Positions 43,014-52,942 of a stretch of DNA of 64,000 bases are shown here, piece by piece. The notes under the pieces are model-generated. The model saw only the letters and a list, made by a program, of their open reading frames with translations, did no database searches and was not told where the DNA came from. Each line of letters begins with the position of its first letter. Position 1 is the stretch's first letter. The stretch is from Denitrificimonas caeni DSM 24390 (GTDB lineage: Bacteria; Pseudomonadota; Gammaproteobacteria; Pseudomonadales; Pseudomonadaceae), in assembly GCF_000421765.1 (NCBI RefSeq), contig NZ_ATXQ01000004.1, forward strand, positions 1-64,000, written 5' to 3'. Made by a program: the position numbers and the translations under genes.

Positions 43014-43955
43014 ATGCAGTTGGTTCGCGGTTTGCACAATGTGCGTCCATCACATCATGGATGCGTGGCTACGATTGGTAATTTTGATGGTGTGCACCTC
43101 GGGCATCAGGCGATATTAACGCGCCTGCGCAATAGTGCTGCACGTCTTAATCTACCCAGTTGCGTGATTGTTTTTGAGCCACAGCCACGTGAGTTTTTTA
43201 ATCCCGAAACAGCGCCGGTGCGATTGACGCGGTTGCGCGATAAGTTGCAGTTGTTTGCCGAAGCAGGCATTGATCAAGTGTTGTGTATCGCTTTCAATAA
43301 ACGTTTTCGTCAACTTAGTGCTGCTGACTTTGTACAAACAGTGTTGATTGATGCATTAGGCATTCAACACTTACAAGTTGGCGATGATTTCCGTTTTGGT
43401 TGTGATCGCGCCGGTGATTTTGCTTTCTTACAAGAAGCAGGGCAGCGTCTTAACTTTAGCGTAGAGCCCACGGCAACCGTTGAGATTGATGGTCAGCGCG
43501 TCAGTAGCACACGTTTGCGCTCGGCATTGGCTGAGGCTGACTTTGTTTTGGCGCGGCGTCTACTGGGACGGCCTTACGCTATTGATGGCCGAGTGATGCA
43601 CGGTAAAAAATTGGGTCGCACCTTAAATGCGCCAACCGCTAATGTACAGCTTAAGCGCCATCGCGCACCTTTACATGGGGTGTACTTGGTGTCTGTGCAG
43701 TTAGACAATGGCCGACATCTGCCAGGTGTTGCTAATATAGGCACACGCCCGACCGTTGATACGACTCAGCAAGCACACTTAGAAGTGCATGTATTAGATT
43801 TTTCTGGCGATTTATACGGCCAACATATAGCAGTAACTTTTCATAAGAAAATTCGTGACGAGCAGCGCTTTGAGTCTTTGTCTCAGCTACAACAAGCCAT
43901 TGCCGCTGATATCGCAAAAGCACATACACTTTGGCAGCACTTTCACACCCTTTAA
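43014..43955 (+). CDS. ribF: Bifunctional riboflavin kinase/FAD synthetase
   Basis: A 313-residue enzyme making FMN and FAD. The N-terminal adenylyltransferase domain has I-G-N-F-D-G-V-H-L-G-H (about 21-31) and the later S-S-T-R-L-R. The C-terminal flavokinase domain has A-I-D-G-R-V-M-H-G-K-K-L-G-R, A-P-T-A-N-V and G-V-A-N-I-G-T-R-P-T. The ATG at 43014 is the family start; the upstream frame from 42975 is rejected. It precedes ileS by 19 bases. Confidence 0.95.
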   Translation: MQLVRGLHNVRPSHHGCVATIGNFDGVHLGHQAILTRLRNSAARLNLPSCVIVFEPQPREFFNPETAPVRLTRLRDKLQLFAEAGIDQVLCIAFNKRFRQLSAADFVQTVLIDALGIQHLQVGDDFRFGCDRAGDFAFLQEAGQRLNFSVEPTATVEIDGQRVSSTRLRSALAEADFVLARRLLGRPYAIDGRVMHGKKLGRTLNAPTANVQLKRHRAPLHGVYLVSVQLDNGRHLPGVANIGTRPTVDTTQQAHLEVHVLDFSGDLYGQHIAVTFHKKIRDEQRFESLSQLQQAIAADIAKAHTLWQHFHTL

Positions 43956-43974
43956 TGAGTGACTTGGAACCAAC

Positions 43975-46806
43975 ATGACCGATTATAAAACGACGCTTAA
44001 CCTGCCGAAAACGGCATTTCCGATGAAGGCAGGCCTCCCCACCCGTGAGCCGCAAATGCTGGCGCACTGGGATAGCATTAACCTGTATCAGAAGCTGCGT
44101 CAGATTGGCGAAGGTCGACCACGTTTTATTCTGCATGACGGCCCTCCGTATGCGAACGGCAGTATTCACATCGGTCATGCGGTGAATAAAGTCATTAAAG
44201 ATATGATTGTCCGTAGTAAAACCTTGGCCGGTTTTGATGCGCCTTATGTGCCGGGTTGGGACTGCCACGGTTTGCCGATTGAGCACAAAGTTGAAGTGAC
44301 TCACGGTAAAAACCTACCTGCCGACAAAGTGCGTGAATTGTGCCGTGCTTATGCGACTGAGCAAATTGAAGGACAGAAAACTGAGTTTATTCGCTTAGGT
44401 GTCGTGGGTGACTGGGACAATCCGTACAAAACCATGGATTTTGCTAACGAAGCGGGCGAAGTTCGTGCATTGGCGAAAATGGTTGAGGGCGGTTTTGTTT
44501 TCAAAGGCTTGAAACCAGTGAACTGGTGTTTTGATTGCGGCTCAGCCTTGGCTGAAGCTGAAGTTGAATACCAAGATAAGCGTTCAGAAGCCATTGATGT
44601 CGGTTTTAACAGTGCTGATTTGGTTAAGCTCGCGCATGCGTTCTCTTTGCCAGAACTCACTAAAAACGTGCAAATCGTGATCTGGACCACGACCCCTTGG
44701 ACCATTCCGGGTAACCAAGCGCTCAACGTCCACCCAGAAGCCGTGTATGCACTGGTCGATGTCGGCGATAAAATTTTGCTATTAGCCGACACCTTGGTTG
44801 AAGAAAGCCTTGCGCGCTATGGCTTGGAAGGCGAAGTGATCGCACGCACCAATGGTGAAGCGCTGGAGCACTTAGAGTTCAACCATCCATTCTATGAGCG
44901 TGTTGCTCCGGTTTACTTGGCTGATTACGTTGAACTGGATGCCGGTACCGGTATCGTTCACTCAGCGCCTGCTTACGGTGAGGATGACTTCTACACCTGT
45001 AAGCGTTATGGCATGACCAATGATGAGATTATCAGTCCTGTACAGAGTAACGGTGTTTATGTCACTGATCTGCCGTTCTTCGGTGGCCAGTTTATTTGGA
45101 AAGCCAATGCCAATATCGTTGAGAAACTGGCAGAAGTGGGCGCGTTGCTGAAGCATCAGACCATTGAACACAGCTACATGCATTGCTGGCGTCATAAAAC
45201 CCCACTGATTTATCGCGCCACCGCGCAGTGGTTTGTCGGCATGGATAAGCAACCTGAGCAGGGTGCACCATTACGTGAGCGTGCTTTGCAGGCGATTGAA
45301 GAAACAGAGTTCACGCCAGCTTGGGGTAAAGCACGACTGCACGGCATGATTGCCGGTCGTCCCGACTGGTGCATCTCGCGTCAACGTAACTGGGGCGTGC
45401 CGATTCCGTTCTTCTTACATAAAGCCAGCGGTGAATTGCATCCGCGCACGGTCGAGTTGATGGAAGAGGTGGCGCAGCGTATTGAACAAGAAGGTATCGA
45501 AGCCTGGTTTAAGCTGGAAGCGGCCGAGTTGCTCGGTGCAGAAGCGGCTGACTACGATAAAGTTACCGATACTTTGGATGTCTGGTTTGACTCAGGCACG
45601 ACGCATTGGCATGTTTTACGTGGCTCGCATCCATTAGGGCATGAGCAAGGCCCTCGTGCAGATTTGTACCTTGAAGGTTCGGATCAGCACCGTGGTTGGT
45701 TCCATTCGTCCTTGCTGACGGGCTGTGCGATTGATGGCCATGCGCCGTATCGTGGTTTACTCACCCATGGTTTTACTGTGGACGAGAAAGGCCGCAAGAT
45801 GTCTAAGTCGCTGGGTAACGTGGTTGCGCCACAAACTGTGACCAATAGTTTAGGTGCCGATATTCTGCGTCTCTGGGCCTCATCAGCGGATTACTCTGGC
45901 GAAATGGCTGTATCTGACACCATTTTGCAGCGTAGCGCTGATGCGTACCGTCGTATCCGTAATACTGCGCGTTTCTTGCTGTCGAATTTGGACGGTTTTG
46001 ATCCAGCCACAGACTGCGTGCCTGCTGAGCAAATGATCGAGCTCGATCGTTGGGTGGTTGATGCTGCTGCACGTTTGCAGGATGAAGTGACGCAAGCCTA
46101 CGAAGAGTATCGCTTCCATAACGTCTACCAAAAAGTGCACAACTTCTGTGTGCAAGAGTTGGGTGGTTTTTATCTGGATATCATTAAAGATCGCCAGTAC
46201 ACCACGGGTGCCGACAGCTTGCCGCGCCGTTCTTGCCAGACTGCGCTGTACCATATTGCTGAAGCATTAGTGCGTTGGATTGCACCGATCTTGGTGTTTA
46301 CTGCTGATGAGATTTGGCAGCATATTCCAGGTGAGCGTAACGAGTCAGTGATTTTCAATACCTGGTATGAAGGCCTGTCGCGCTTACCGGCTGAGAGCAA
46401 ATTGAGCAGCGCCTACTGGACAGAGCTCATGACAGTTAAAGTAGCGGTGAACAAAGAGCTGGAAAATCAGCGTAACGCCAAAGTCATTGGCGGTAACTTG
46501 CAAGCACAAGTGACCTTGTATGCCGATGCGGCGTTGGCGGAAAAGCTCAATCGCTTAGGTGATGAGTTGCGCTTTGTCTTGATTACCTCGACGGCACAAG
46601 TGGCTGATTTAGCTGCAGCACCTGCTGATGCGGTGAGTACTGAGCTGGAAGGCTTGAAGCTGCATATCAGCAAATCTGAAGAGCCGAAGTGTGCGCGTTG
46701 CTGGCACCACCGTGCTGACGTCGGTTCAGTGCCTGCGCATCCAGAAGCCTGTGCCCGTTGCGCGGATAACCTCGATGGTGCTGGTGAAGTGCGTCACTAT
46801 GCGTAA
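43975..46806 (+). CDS. ileS: Isoleucyl-tRNA synthetase
   Basis: A 943-residue class Ia synthetase. The HIGH motif is in [15 protein letters not shown], the KMSKS motif in [10 protein letters not shown], the editing domain has [11 protein letters not shown], and a C-terminal zinc knuckle (C-A-R-C-W...C-A-R-C) is intact. It charges tRNA-Ile. It is part of the conserved ribF-ileS-lspA-fkpB-ispH run. Between it and lspA a 131-bp palindromic element is inserted (46807-46937). Confidence 0.97.
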   Translation: MTDYKTTLNLPKTAFPMKAGLPTREPQMLAHWDSINLYQKLRQIGEGRPRFILHDGPPYANGSIHIGHAVNKVIKDMIVRSKTLAGFDAPYVPGWDCHGLPIEHKVEVTHGKNLPADKVRELCRAYATEQIEGQKTEFIRLGVVGDWDNPYKTMDFANEAGEVRALAKMVEGGFVFKGLKPVNWCFDCGSALAEAEVEYQDKRSEAIDVGFNSADLVKLAHAFSLPELTKNVQIVIWTTTPWTIPGNQALNVHPEAVYALVDVGDKILLLADTLVEESLARYGLEGEVIARTNGEALEHLEFNHPFYERVAPVYLADYVELDAGTGIVHSAPAYGEDDFYTCKRYGMTNDEIISPVQSNGVYVTDLPFFGGQFIWKANANIVEKLAEVGALLKHQTIEHSYMHCWRHKTPLIYRATAQWFVGMDKQPEQGAPLRERALQAIEETEFTPAWGKARLHGMIAGRPDWCISRQRNWGVPIPFFLHKASGELHPRTVELMEEVAQRIEQEGIEAWFKLEAAELLGAEAADYDKVTDTLDVWFDSGTTHWHVLRGSHPLGHEQGPRADLYLEGSDQHRGWFHSSLLTGCAIDGHAPYRGLLTHGFTVDEKGRKMSKSLGNVVAPQTVTNSLGADILRLWASSADYSGEMAVSDTILQRSADAYRRIRNTARFLLSNLDGFDPATDCVPAEQMIELDRWVVDAAARLQDEVTQAYEEYRFHNVYQKVHNFCVQELGGFYLDIIKDRQYTTGADSLPRRSCQTALYHIAEALVRWIAPILVFTADEIWQHIPGERNESVIFNTWYEGLSRLPAESKLSSAYWTELMTVKVAVNKELENQRNAKVIGGNLQAQVTLYADAALAEKLNRLGDELRFVLITSTAQVADLAAAPADAVSTELEGLKLHISKSEEPKCARCWHHRADVGSVPAHPEACARCADNLDGAGEVRHYA

Positions 46807-46937
46807 AAAATCAGCGGAAAACCGCCTGTGCACGCGATCTGCATCTCGCAAACTCGCCTATCTCGATGATATGTCTCGTATGCTGCGTGCCGTGCGCCTT
46901 GCGGCTCATCGTACGCGGCTGGTTTTTCAGCGATTTT
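46807..46937. repeat. Imperfect palindromic element between ileS and lspA
   Basis: The ends are AAAATCAGCGGAAAACC and GGTTTTTCAGCGATTTT, which pair over about 30 bases with a few mismatches and gaps (inner arms GCCTGTGCACG / CGTACGCGGC). It starts at the ileS stop codon and ends before the lspA ribosome-binding site. It has no ORF of its own. It looks like a MITE- or REP-type unit. Transcribed as part of the operon, it would fold in the mRNA. Confidence 0.55.
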
Positions 46938-46971
46938 CTAACGCCTTTATGATTGATAGGAGTGCCTGCTA

Positions 46972-47493
46972 ATGGTTGCGCGTTTTGGCAAGCTGACGTG
47001 GCTATGGCTGAGTATCTTAGTGATTGCCGCCGATCAGATCAGTAAACACTGGTTTGATGCTAACTTTAACTTAAGAGATGAAGTGGTAGTGATTCCTGAT
47101 TTGTTCAGTTGGACTTTAGCTTATAACCGCGGCGCGGCATTTAGCTTCTTAGCCAATGAAGCAGGCTGGCAGCGCTGGTTTTTCGCGGTGATTGCCTTGG
47201 CCGTCAGCGCGGTATTGGTGGTCTGGCTTAAGCGCCTAAAAGCCAATGAAACGTGGTTGGCAATTGCTTTAGCCTTGGTGCTTGGTGGTGCGATTGGTAA
47301 TTTGTATGATCGCGTCGTCTTGGGTCATGTCGTTGATTTTATTTTAGTGCACTGGAAAACCGAGTGGTATTTTCCAGCCTTTAATATTGCCGATAGCGCA
47401 ATCACAGTGGGTGCGGTGATGTTGGCGCTGGATATGTTTCGCGGCAATAAACCAGAAAATAGTGGTGCAACTGGAGCGCAGAACAATGAGTGA
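46972..47493 (+). CDS. lspA: Lipoprotein signal peptidase (signal peptidase II)
   Basis: A 173-residue inner-membrane aspartic protease with four spans. The conserved Asp residues lie in Y-D-R-V-V-L-G-H-V-V-D-F and N-I-A-D-S-A-I, preceded by Y-N-R-G-A-A-F-S-F and G-G-A-I-G-N. It removes the signal peptide of prolipoproteins after lipidation. TAGGAG precedes the ATG. It overlaps the fkpB start by eight bases. Confidence 0.96.
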   Translation: MVARFGKLTWLWLSILVIAADQISKHWFDANFNLRDEVVVIPDLFSWTLAYNRGAAFSFLANEAGWQRWFFAVIALAVSAVLVVWLKRLKANETWLAIALALVLGGAIGNLYDRVVLGHVVDFILVHWKTEWYFPAFNIADSAITVGAVMLALDMFRGNKPENSGATGAQNNE

Positions 47494-47929
47494 ACAACGT
47501 ATTGGACAAGGCAGCACGGTGACTCTGCATTTTTCTTTGAAGTTTGACAACGGCGAAGTGGTTGATAGCAACTTCGAGAAAGATCCAGCAACTTTTACTA
47601 TTGGTGATGGCAGCTTGTTGCCAGGCTTTGAGCGTGTGTTGTTTGGCCTCAAAGACGCTGATAAGCGCACGTTTGAAATCCTGCCAGAGCAAGGCTTTGG
47701 TACGCCAAACGAGCAAAACGTCCAAGTCATGCCGCGCAGTCAGTTCGACAGTATGGAGCTTGATTACGGTGTGTTGGTGATCTTTAAAGATGCTGCGGGC
47801 GGCGAAATGCCAGGCGTGGTTAAAGCCTTTAATGATCAGCAGGTAACCATCGACTTTAACCATCCCTTGGCCGGTAAAGTCATCACTTTTGATGTCGAAA
47901 TTATTCAGGTGCAAAACAGCACTGTATAA
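47486..47929 (+). CDS. fkpB: FKBP-type peptidyl-prolyl isomerase, SlpA/FkpB type
   Basis: A 147-residue protein with the SlpA arrangement: FKBP strands (TVTLHFSLKFDNGEVVDS; G-D-G-S-L-L-P-G-F-E-R) and an inserted IF domain (PEQGFGTPNEQNVQ...IDFNHPLAGK). It catalyses proline isomerisation and acts as a chaperone in the cytoplasm. Always found between lspA and ispH in pseudomonads. The ATG at 47486 overlaps the end of lspA; an upstream frame from 47462 is not used. Confidence 0.93.
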   Translation: MSEQRIGQGSTVTLHFSLKFDNGEVVDSNFEKDPATFTIGDGSLLPGFERVLFGLKDADKRTFEILPEQGFGTPNEQNVQVMPRSQFDSMELDYGVLVIFKDAAGGEMPGVVKAFNDQQVTIDFNHPLAGKVITFDVEIIQVQNSTV

Positions 47930-47947
47930 GTGTAGAGGGCGGTATTG

Positions 47948-48895
47948 ATGCGCATTAAACTAGCAAATCCACGTGGCTTTTGCGCCGGTGTTGATCGTGC
48001 GATTGAAATTGTGAACCGTGCGTTAGAGGTTTTCCAGCCGCCCATCTATGTGCGCCATGAAGTGGTACACAACAAATTTGTGGTGGAAGACTTACGTGAG
48101 CGCGGCGCGATCTTTGTTGAAGAGCTGGATCAAGTACCGGACGATAATATCGTTATTTTCAGTGCGCATGGTGTTTCCAAAGCTGTGCGCGACGAAGCTG
48201 AGCGTCGAGGCTTGAAAGTCTTTGATGCCACCTGTCCTTTGGTGACGAAGGTTCATTTGGAAGTGGTGCGTTACAGTAACGAAGGCCGTGAGTGCGTATT
48301 GATTGGTCATGCCGGTCACCCAGAAGTGGAAGGCACCATGGGGCAGTATGATCAACGTCACGGTGGACACATTTACTTGGTTGAAAATGAGGCAGATGTA
48401 GCAACTTTGCAAGTTGCCAGACCTGACAGCCTCGCTTTTGTGACACAAACAACCTTGTCGATGGATGACACCAGTCGCGTGATTGATGCTTTAAAAACCC
48501 GCTTCCCGGCCATTAGCGGGCCGCGTAAAGATGATATTTGCTATGCCACACAAAACCGCCAAGACGCTGTTAAGCAACTGGCTGACGCGTGTGATGTGGT
48601 GTTGGTGGTCGGTAGTCCGAATAGCTCTAACTCTAACCGTCTGCGCGAACTCTCTGAGCGCATGGGCACGCCGGCCTACTTAATTGACGGTGCAGAAGAT
48701 TTAAAAGCTGAGTGGTTTTCTGAGGGTGCTGTGATTGGTGTGACAGCGGGCGCTTCAGCGCCAGAAGTCTTGGTACAAGGGGTGATTGATTGTTTGCGCA
48801 GCTGGGGTGCGCAGATGGCTGAAGAACTGGAAGGGCGACCTGAAAATGTAACTTTTTCAATGCCGAAAGAATTGCGAATGGTTGCGGTTGATTAA
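47948..48895 (+). CDS. ispH: 4-hydroxy-3-methylbut-2-enyl diphosphate reductase
   Basis: A 315-residue iron-sulfur enzyme, the last step of the MEP isoprenoid pathway, producing IPP and DMAPP. Cluster cysteines are in G-F-C-A-G-V (Cys12), D-A-T-C-P-L-V, and D-D-I-C-Y-A-T-Q-N. Also conserved are H-E-V-V-H-N, G-H-A-G-H-P-E and T-Q-T-T-L-S. The ATG at 47948 is preceded by GAGGG. It closes the ribF-to-ispH operon; about 200 bases without features separate it from the next gene. Confidence 0.96.
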   Translation: MRIKLANPRGFCAGVDRAIEIVNRALEVFQPPIYVRHEVVHNKFVVEDLRERGAIFVEELDQVPDDNIVIFSAHGVSKAVRDEAERRGLKVFDATCPLVTKVHLEVVRYSNEGRECVLIGHAGHPEVEGTMGQYDQRHGGHIYLVENEADVATLQVARPDSLAFVTQTTLSMDDTSRVIDALKTRFPAISGPRKDDICYATQNRQDAVKQLADACDVVLVVGSPNSSNSNRLRELSERMGTPAYLIDGAEDLKAEWFSEGAVIGVTAGASAPEVLVQGVIDCLRSWGAQMAEELEGRPENVTFSMPKELRMVAVD

Positions 48896-49094
48896 TCAGC
48901 GCAACGAAGTTTAAGGGCAAAGCGCTGCTGTAAAGTAATACGTTCGCTGGGTCAGACTTATTGCCAAGCCTCGAGAGGTATTCAAGCGCTGATTGACTGG
49001 CCTATACTGTATTTTAATTGATTAAGTGTTGCCTGCAGGTCTTGGGCAGTGTTAACACAGCCGTATATTACGCGGCTTATGTAGAGGATTGACC

Positions 49095-50216
49095 GTGAAG
49101 AAAGTTGTAATCAGTGGTACAGGCCTATTTACACCTGCCCAAAGCATTTCCAATGATGAGTTGGTTGAGGCGTTTAATGCGTGGTCGCAGCAGTTTAATG
49201 CTGAGCACGCTGCAGAAATTGCCAGTGGTGCAATTGAAGCCAAGCCAGAATCAAGTTCAGCCTTTATTGAAAAAGCTTCGGGTATTAAAAGTCGTTTCGT
49301 CATTGATAAGGCTGGTATTTTAGATCCGCAGCGCATGACGCCAAGCATTCCAGAACGCTCTAACGACGAGTGGGGCATTCTTTGTGAAATGGCCATGGTT
49401 GCAGCGAAAGAAGCACTGCAACGTGCAGGTCGTACTGCTGCTGACATTGATGGGGTGATTGTCGCCTGCTCAAACTTGCAGCGTGCTTACCCGGCGGTAG
49501 CCATTGAAGTGCAAGCTGCTTTAGGTATTGAAGGCTTTGCTTATGATATGAACGTTGCTTGTTCTTCAGCAACTTTTGGTATTCAAGCCGCCGTCAACGC
49601 GATTCAGGCCGGACAAGCGCGCGCAATTTTGATGGTTAACCCTGAAATTTGCACAAGTCACCTCAATTTTACCGATCGTGACAGTCACTTTATCTTCGGC
49701 GACGCTTGTACTGCAGTCATTTTAGAAGGCGCAGAACAGGCGGTTTCCGAGCATCAGTTTGAAGTGGTCAGTACTAAGCTGGTTACCCAGTTCTCTAACA
49801 ATATCCGCAACAACTTTGGCTATTTAAACCGTTGTGCTGAAGACGGTATCGGCGCGCCAGACAAGCTGTTTGTGCAAGAAGGCCGTAAAGTCTTCCGCGA
49901 TGTGTGCCCGATGGTAGCCAATTTAATTGCAGAACATTTAGCCAACAATCAAATTGATGTGCAGAACGTCCAGCGTTTTTGGTTACATCAAGCTAACTTG
50001 AACATGAACTTACTGATTACCCGTAAGTTATTAGGTCGTGATGCCAGTGCCACTGAAGCGCCGGTGATCTTAGATACCTATGCCAACACCAGTTCTGCAG
50101 GTTCGGTGATTGCTCTGCATTTACATCAAGATGACCTGCCAGCTGGCGCGATTGGTGTGCTTAGCTCGTTTGGTGCAGGCTACTCAATCGGTAGTGTTAT
50201 TTTACGTAAGTGCTAA
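49095..50216 (+). CDS. Beta-ketoacyl-ACP synthase III-like protein
   Basis: A 373-residue thiolase-fold protein with the FabH triad: Cys in M-N-V-A-C-S-S-A, His in W-L-H-Q-A-N-L-N-M, Asn in Y-A-N-T-S-S-A-G. It is longer than FabH (about 320 residues) because of an insert with G-I-K-S-R-F-V-I-D-K and a middle loop. It resembles the P. aeruginosa PA3286 type, which condenses medium-chain acyl-CoA and feeds beta-oxidation products into fatty acid synthesis; the match is from memory. The GTG at 49095 has AGAGG seven bases before it. It is convergent with DUF2798. Confidence 0.82.
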   Translation: MKKVVISGTGLFTPAQSISNDELVEAFNAWSQQFNAEHAAEIASGAIEAKPESSSAFIEKASGIKSRFVIDKAGILDPQRMTPSIPERSNDEWGILCEMAMVAAKEALQRAGRTAADIDGVIVACSNLQRAYPAVAIEVQAALGIEGFAYDMNVACSSATFGIQAAVNAIQAGQARAILMVNPEICTSHLNFTDRDSHFIFGDACTAVILEGAEQAVSEHQFEVVSTKLVTQFSNNIRNNFGYLNRCAEDGIGAPDKLFVQEGRKVFRDVCPMVANLIAEHLANNQIDVQNVQRFWLHQANLNMNLLITRKLLGRDASATEAPVILDTYANTSSAGSVIALHLHQDDLPAGAIGVLSSFGAGYSIGSVILRKC

Positions 50217-50232
50217 TGACCTAAAGATGGCA

Positions 50233-50267
50233 ACGACGCATGTTTATGATGAGGTTACATGCGTCGT
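50233..50267. terminator. Hairpin between convergent genes
   Basis: ACGACGCATGT (50233-50243) and ACATGCGTCGT (50257-50267) form a perfect 11-bp stem. There is no T-run, so termination by hairpin alone is uncertain. It separates the KAS III-like gene from the opposite-strand DUF2798 gene. Confidence 0.55.
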
Positions 50268-50277
50268 CTGCAGCGAG

Positions 50278-50508
50278 TCAGGCAATAGGCTTGATGTGCT
50301 TTGCAACGAGCTTTTGTAAGCGTGGTGCGCCGAGCGTAATTAAAATAAATGCAATCGGCCAAGCGATATAAAAGGCGCGAAACCAGCGCAGTGCAAAGCC
50401 ATCAGCCATACCGGTATTGACCCAAGTAATCACAAATGTCATTGCCGTAACCATATAAATCGACATCAAAATAGCAAAAACCAGTGGTGCAAAGCGCGCT
50501 ACGATCAC
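50278..50508 (-). CDS. DUF2798 family small membrane protein
   Basis: A 76-residue protein with two membrane spans (about 5-26 and 44-63), the family's layout of W-V-N-T-G between them and a short basic tail. DUF2798 proteins have no known function. The start is GTG behind GGGAG. A single-gene unit that faces the KAS III-like gene and diverges from the Nif3-like gene. Confidence 0.82.
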   Translation of the reverse strand: MIVARFAPLVFAILMSIYMVTAMTFVITWVNTGMADGFALRWFRAFYIAWPIAFILITLGAPRLQKLVAKHIKPIA

Positions 50509-50599
50509 AAGATTACTCCCTCGTTTTAAATTTATCTTATTGTATAGTAACTAATAAAAATACTCAGCAAGAGCCTGCGTAAGCAGCTGTGGAGGCATT

Positions 50600-50911
50600 G
50601 TGTATACGTTATTTTTTTATGTGCCGGAAAGTCATTTAGAGGTTGTTAAAGACGCTGTGTTTGCTGCAGGCGCGGGCACTATTGGCGATTATCAAAACTG
50701 CTGCTGGCAAGTATTGGGGCAAGGTCAGTTTCGGCCGATGGCTGGTAGTCAGCCCTTTATTGGCGAGCAAGGCCAGCTTGAGCAGGTTGCCGAGTGGCGT
50801 GTTGAGATGGTGGTTGCTGCTGCTTGCATCAAGCCTGTCATGGCTGCTCTAAAAGCGGCGCACCCCTATGAAGAGCCTGCTTATGCGGTATACCGTTTAG
50901 AAACGTTTTAG
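50600..50911 (+). CDS. YqfO/NIF3-like small protein
   Basis: A 103-residue protein with the ferredoxin-like NIF3-insert pattern: F-Y-V-P-E-S-H-L-E-V-V-K-D-A-V-F, G-A-G-T-I-G-D-Y-Q-N-C-C-W, and A-H-P-Y-E-E-P-A-Y near the end. These match the regulatory insert of NIF3/YqfO proteins as a stand-alone protein; its job is unknown. GGAGG lies four bases before the GTG start. It lies directly upstream of a porin gene but is separated by a Pho-box-like region. Confidence 0.88.
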   Translation: MYTLFFYVPESHLEVVKDAVFAAGAGTIGDYQNCCWQVLGQGQFRPMAGSQPFIGEQGQLEQVAEWRVEMVVAAACIKPVMAALKAAHPYEEPAYAVYRLETF

Positions 50912-50916
50912 TTCGC

Positions 50917-50934
50917 CTGTCATTAAAGCTTCAT
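50917..50934 (+). promoter_or_regulatory. Pho-box-like site upstream of the porin
   Basis: CTGTCATTAAAGCTTCAT: the first half-site matches the Pho consensus CTGTCAT exactly, the 4-base spacer is A/T-rich, and the second half-site matches 4 of 7. It lies 100 bases before the OprP/O-family start codon and six bases after the Nif3-like stop. Confidence 0.5.
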
Positions 50935-51033
50935 GCCTTAGTCACTGCACTGTAATCCTTATTGATCAGTATTCCCTGCAACACCAACGCCTTCAACTGC
51001 GTTGTGTTCTTGCCAATATAAGGGGAATACTCA

Positions 51034-52317
51034 ATGAAGCGACTGCACATCCAATCAGCGACTTATACAACGTTTGCTGCCAGCACTTTAGCGTTAATTA
51101 TTTCATCGCATGCGATGGCCGGGACGGTGACCACTGATGGTCCAGATATCACCATTAAGACCAAAGGCGGCTTTGAAGCAGCGACGGTTGATCAGTCTTT
51201 TTCATTTAAATTAGGTGGGCGTATTCAAGCTGATTTTGATCAGTTTGATGGGGTATATACAAAAAATGGTAAAAGCGCTAACGAAGCGTATTTTCGTCGC
51301 GCAAGGTTAGAGTTGTCGGGTACCGCCTACCATGATTGGAAATATGCTTTTAATTTAGATTTTGCTGAAGACGGCAGTAGTAAATGGAAAGAAGCGTCGA
51401 TTACCTATACGGGTTTTAAACCGCTGAAGGTGAAAGTGGGTCGTTTTGATCCGGACTTCGGTTTAGAAAAAGCCACCAGTTCGAAATGGATCAGTACCAT
51501 TGAACGCTCGATTATTTACGATGCGGGCGAGTGGGTGAACGATAAGCAAGATGGTATGGGTGTTCAAGTGAGCGGCACTAGCGGCATGTTTTATGGCTCC
51601 GCAGGTATTAACCGCGCTAAAAACAATGAAGATGATAACGGTAGCAATAACAACACTTACAACATGCGTGCAGTCGTCGCACCCATGGCTGAAGCCGGTA
51701 ATGTGCTGCATTTTGGTGTGAACTATGCAAAGCGTAGCACTGAAGACTTCGATGGCCGTATTCGTTCGCGAATGGGAGTGCGCGGCACTACAGAAGACTC
51801 TAAGAACGGCAATCGCCCAACCTTTGCCAGCAGTCAAGCAGGGCAGTTTGATAGTGATAGCGCTTGGGGTTTAGAAGCCGCCTATGCCTTGGGCCCTTTC
51901 TCTGCGCAAAGTGAATACTTGCGTCGTGATATCAGTGCAAAGTCCGGCTCGGCGTTGAAAGACCGTCAGGTTGATGGTTATAACCTGCAATTGGCGTACA
52001 CCTTAACCGGAGAGTCGCGTGGTTATAAGTTGGATGGCGGTAAGTTCGACAGTATCAAGCCGAGCAACAAACAAACCGGCGCTTGGGAGTTGGTTTACCG
52101 TTACGATCATTTGACCGTTGCTGATGCAGATATGGATATGACGGGTAGCTTTTATGACACTAAAGCGAAAGTACATACGATGGGTGTCAACTGGTACGCT
52201 AACGATGCGGTCAAAGTTTCCGCAAACTATTTAAAGGCTAAGACTGATCAGGTCGCTAATGCTGCCAATGATGACAGTGGTGATGCGATCAGTTTGCGCG
52301 TGCAATACGCTTTTTAA
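51034..52317 (+). CDS. OprP/OprO-family outer membrane porin
   Basis: A 427-residue beta-barrel precursor. Signal peptide ends H-A-M-A-G, then a short N-terminal stretch, K-L-G-G-R-I-Q-A-D-F-D and repeated amphipathic strands (R-R-A-R-L-E-L-S-G; K-V-G-R-F-D-P-D-F-G-L-E), ending with Y-A-F, the outer membrane insertion motif. This matches phosphate/polyphosphate-selective porins OprP/OprO. Substrate selectivity (phosphate or other anion) cannot be read. A Pho-box-like site upstream hints at phosphate control. A terminator follows. Confidence 0.88.
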   Translation: MKRLHIQSATYTTFAASTLALIISSHAMAGTVTTDGPDITIKTKGGFEAATVDQSFSFKLGGRIQADFDQFDGVYTKNGKSANEAYFRRARLELSGTAYHDWKYAFNLDFAEDGSSKWKEASITYTGFKPLKVKVGRFDPDFGLEKATSSKWISTIERSIIYDAGEWVNDKQDGMGVQVSGTSGMFYGSAGINRAKNNEDDNGSNNNTYNMRAVVAPMAEAGNVLHFGVNYAKRSTEDFDGRIRSRMGVRGTTEDSKNGNRPTFASSQAGQFDSDSAWGLEAAYALGPFSAQSEYLRRDISAKSGSALKDRQVDGYNLQLAYTLTGESRGYKLDGGKFDSIKPSNKQTGAWELVYRYDHLTVADADMDMTGSFYDTKAKVHTMGVNWYANDAVKVSANYLKAKTDQVANAANDDSGDAISLRVQYAF

Positions 52318-52352
52318 AGAACCAACCCTGCTGTACTCAATGCTGCTTCTTT

Positions 52353-52372
52353 AACCCTGCTTCGGCAGGGTT
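52353..52372 (+). terminator. Intrinsic terminator after the porin
   Basis: AACCCTGC-TTCG-GCAGGGTT: perfect stem with a stable TTCG tetraloop and a T-run. Confidence 0.95.
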
Positions 52373-52476
52373 TTTTTATTTATGTTAATAAAATCTGCTT
52401 TTTTCCATGCAATTGCTGACATTTACGGCAAAAATAGGCATATTCATAGGATTGTTTTTAAGATCAAGGATTGTGG

Positions 52477-52917
52477 ATGGCCAGCTTTTTAGTTTTACAT
52501 GGGCCTAACTTAAATTTGTTAGGTACGCGCGAACCCGATGTCTATGGTGCAACCACGCTGGCGCAGATTAATCAGGCGCTGGTTGAGCAGGCTGAAGCTG
52601 CCGGCCATCGTTTAGCGTTTTTGCAAAGCAATGCCGAGCATCTACTGATTGAGCGAATTCATGCGGCACGTGATGAGAAAATCGACTGCATTATTATCAA
52701 TCCAGCAGCTTTTACTCATACCAGTGTCGCATTGCGTGACGCGTTGCTTGCTGTGAGCATCCCATTCTTCGAAGTGCATCTTTCTAACGTGCATAAACGA
52801 GAACAGTTTCGTCATCACTCCTACTTTTCCGATGTGGCGGTGGGTGTGATTTGCGGTCTAGGTGCGAGTGGCTATCGCTTCGCCTTAGACGCAGCGTTTG
52901 AACATATTAAATATTAA
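52477..52917 (+). CDS. aroQ: 3-dehydroquinate dehydratase, type II
   Basis: A 146-residue enzyme of the shikimate pathway. It has the active-site loop [16 protein letters not shown] (Arg and Tyr), [12 protein letters not shown], and [11 protein letters not shown], the complete type II set. The ATG at 52477 has AAGGA six bases before. It precedes accB by 25 bases, the usual pseudomonad aroQ-accB-accC order. Confidence 0.96.
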   Translation: MASFLVLHGPNLNLLGTREPDVYGATTLAQINQALVEQAEAAGHRLAFLQSNAEHLLIERIHAARDEKIDCIIINPAAFTHTSVALRDALLAVSIPFFEVHLSNVHKREQFRHHSYFSDVAVGVICGLGASGYRFALDAAFEHIKY

Positions 52918-52942
52918 CCTCTTAAGTTTGGAGTCAAGGTCG

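Noticed and set aside
43732-44304. 190-codon frame opposite ribF/ileS
   Set aside because: Antisense shadow of conserved genes.
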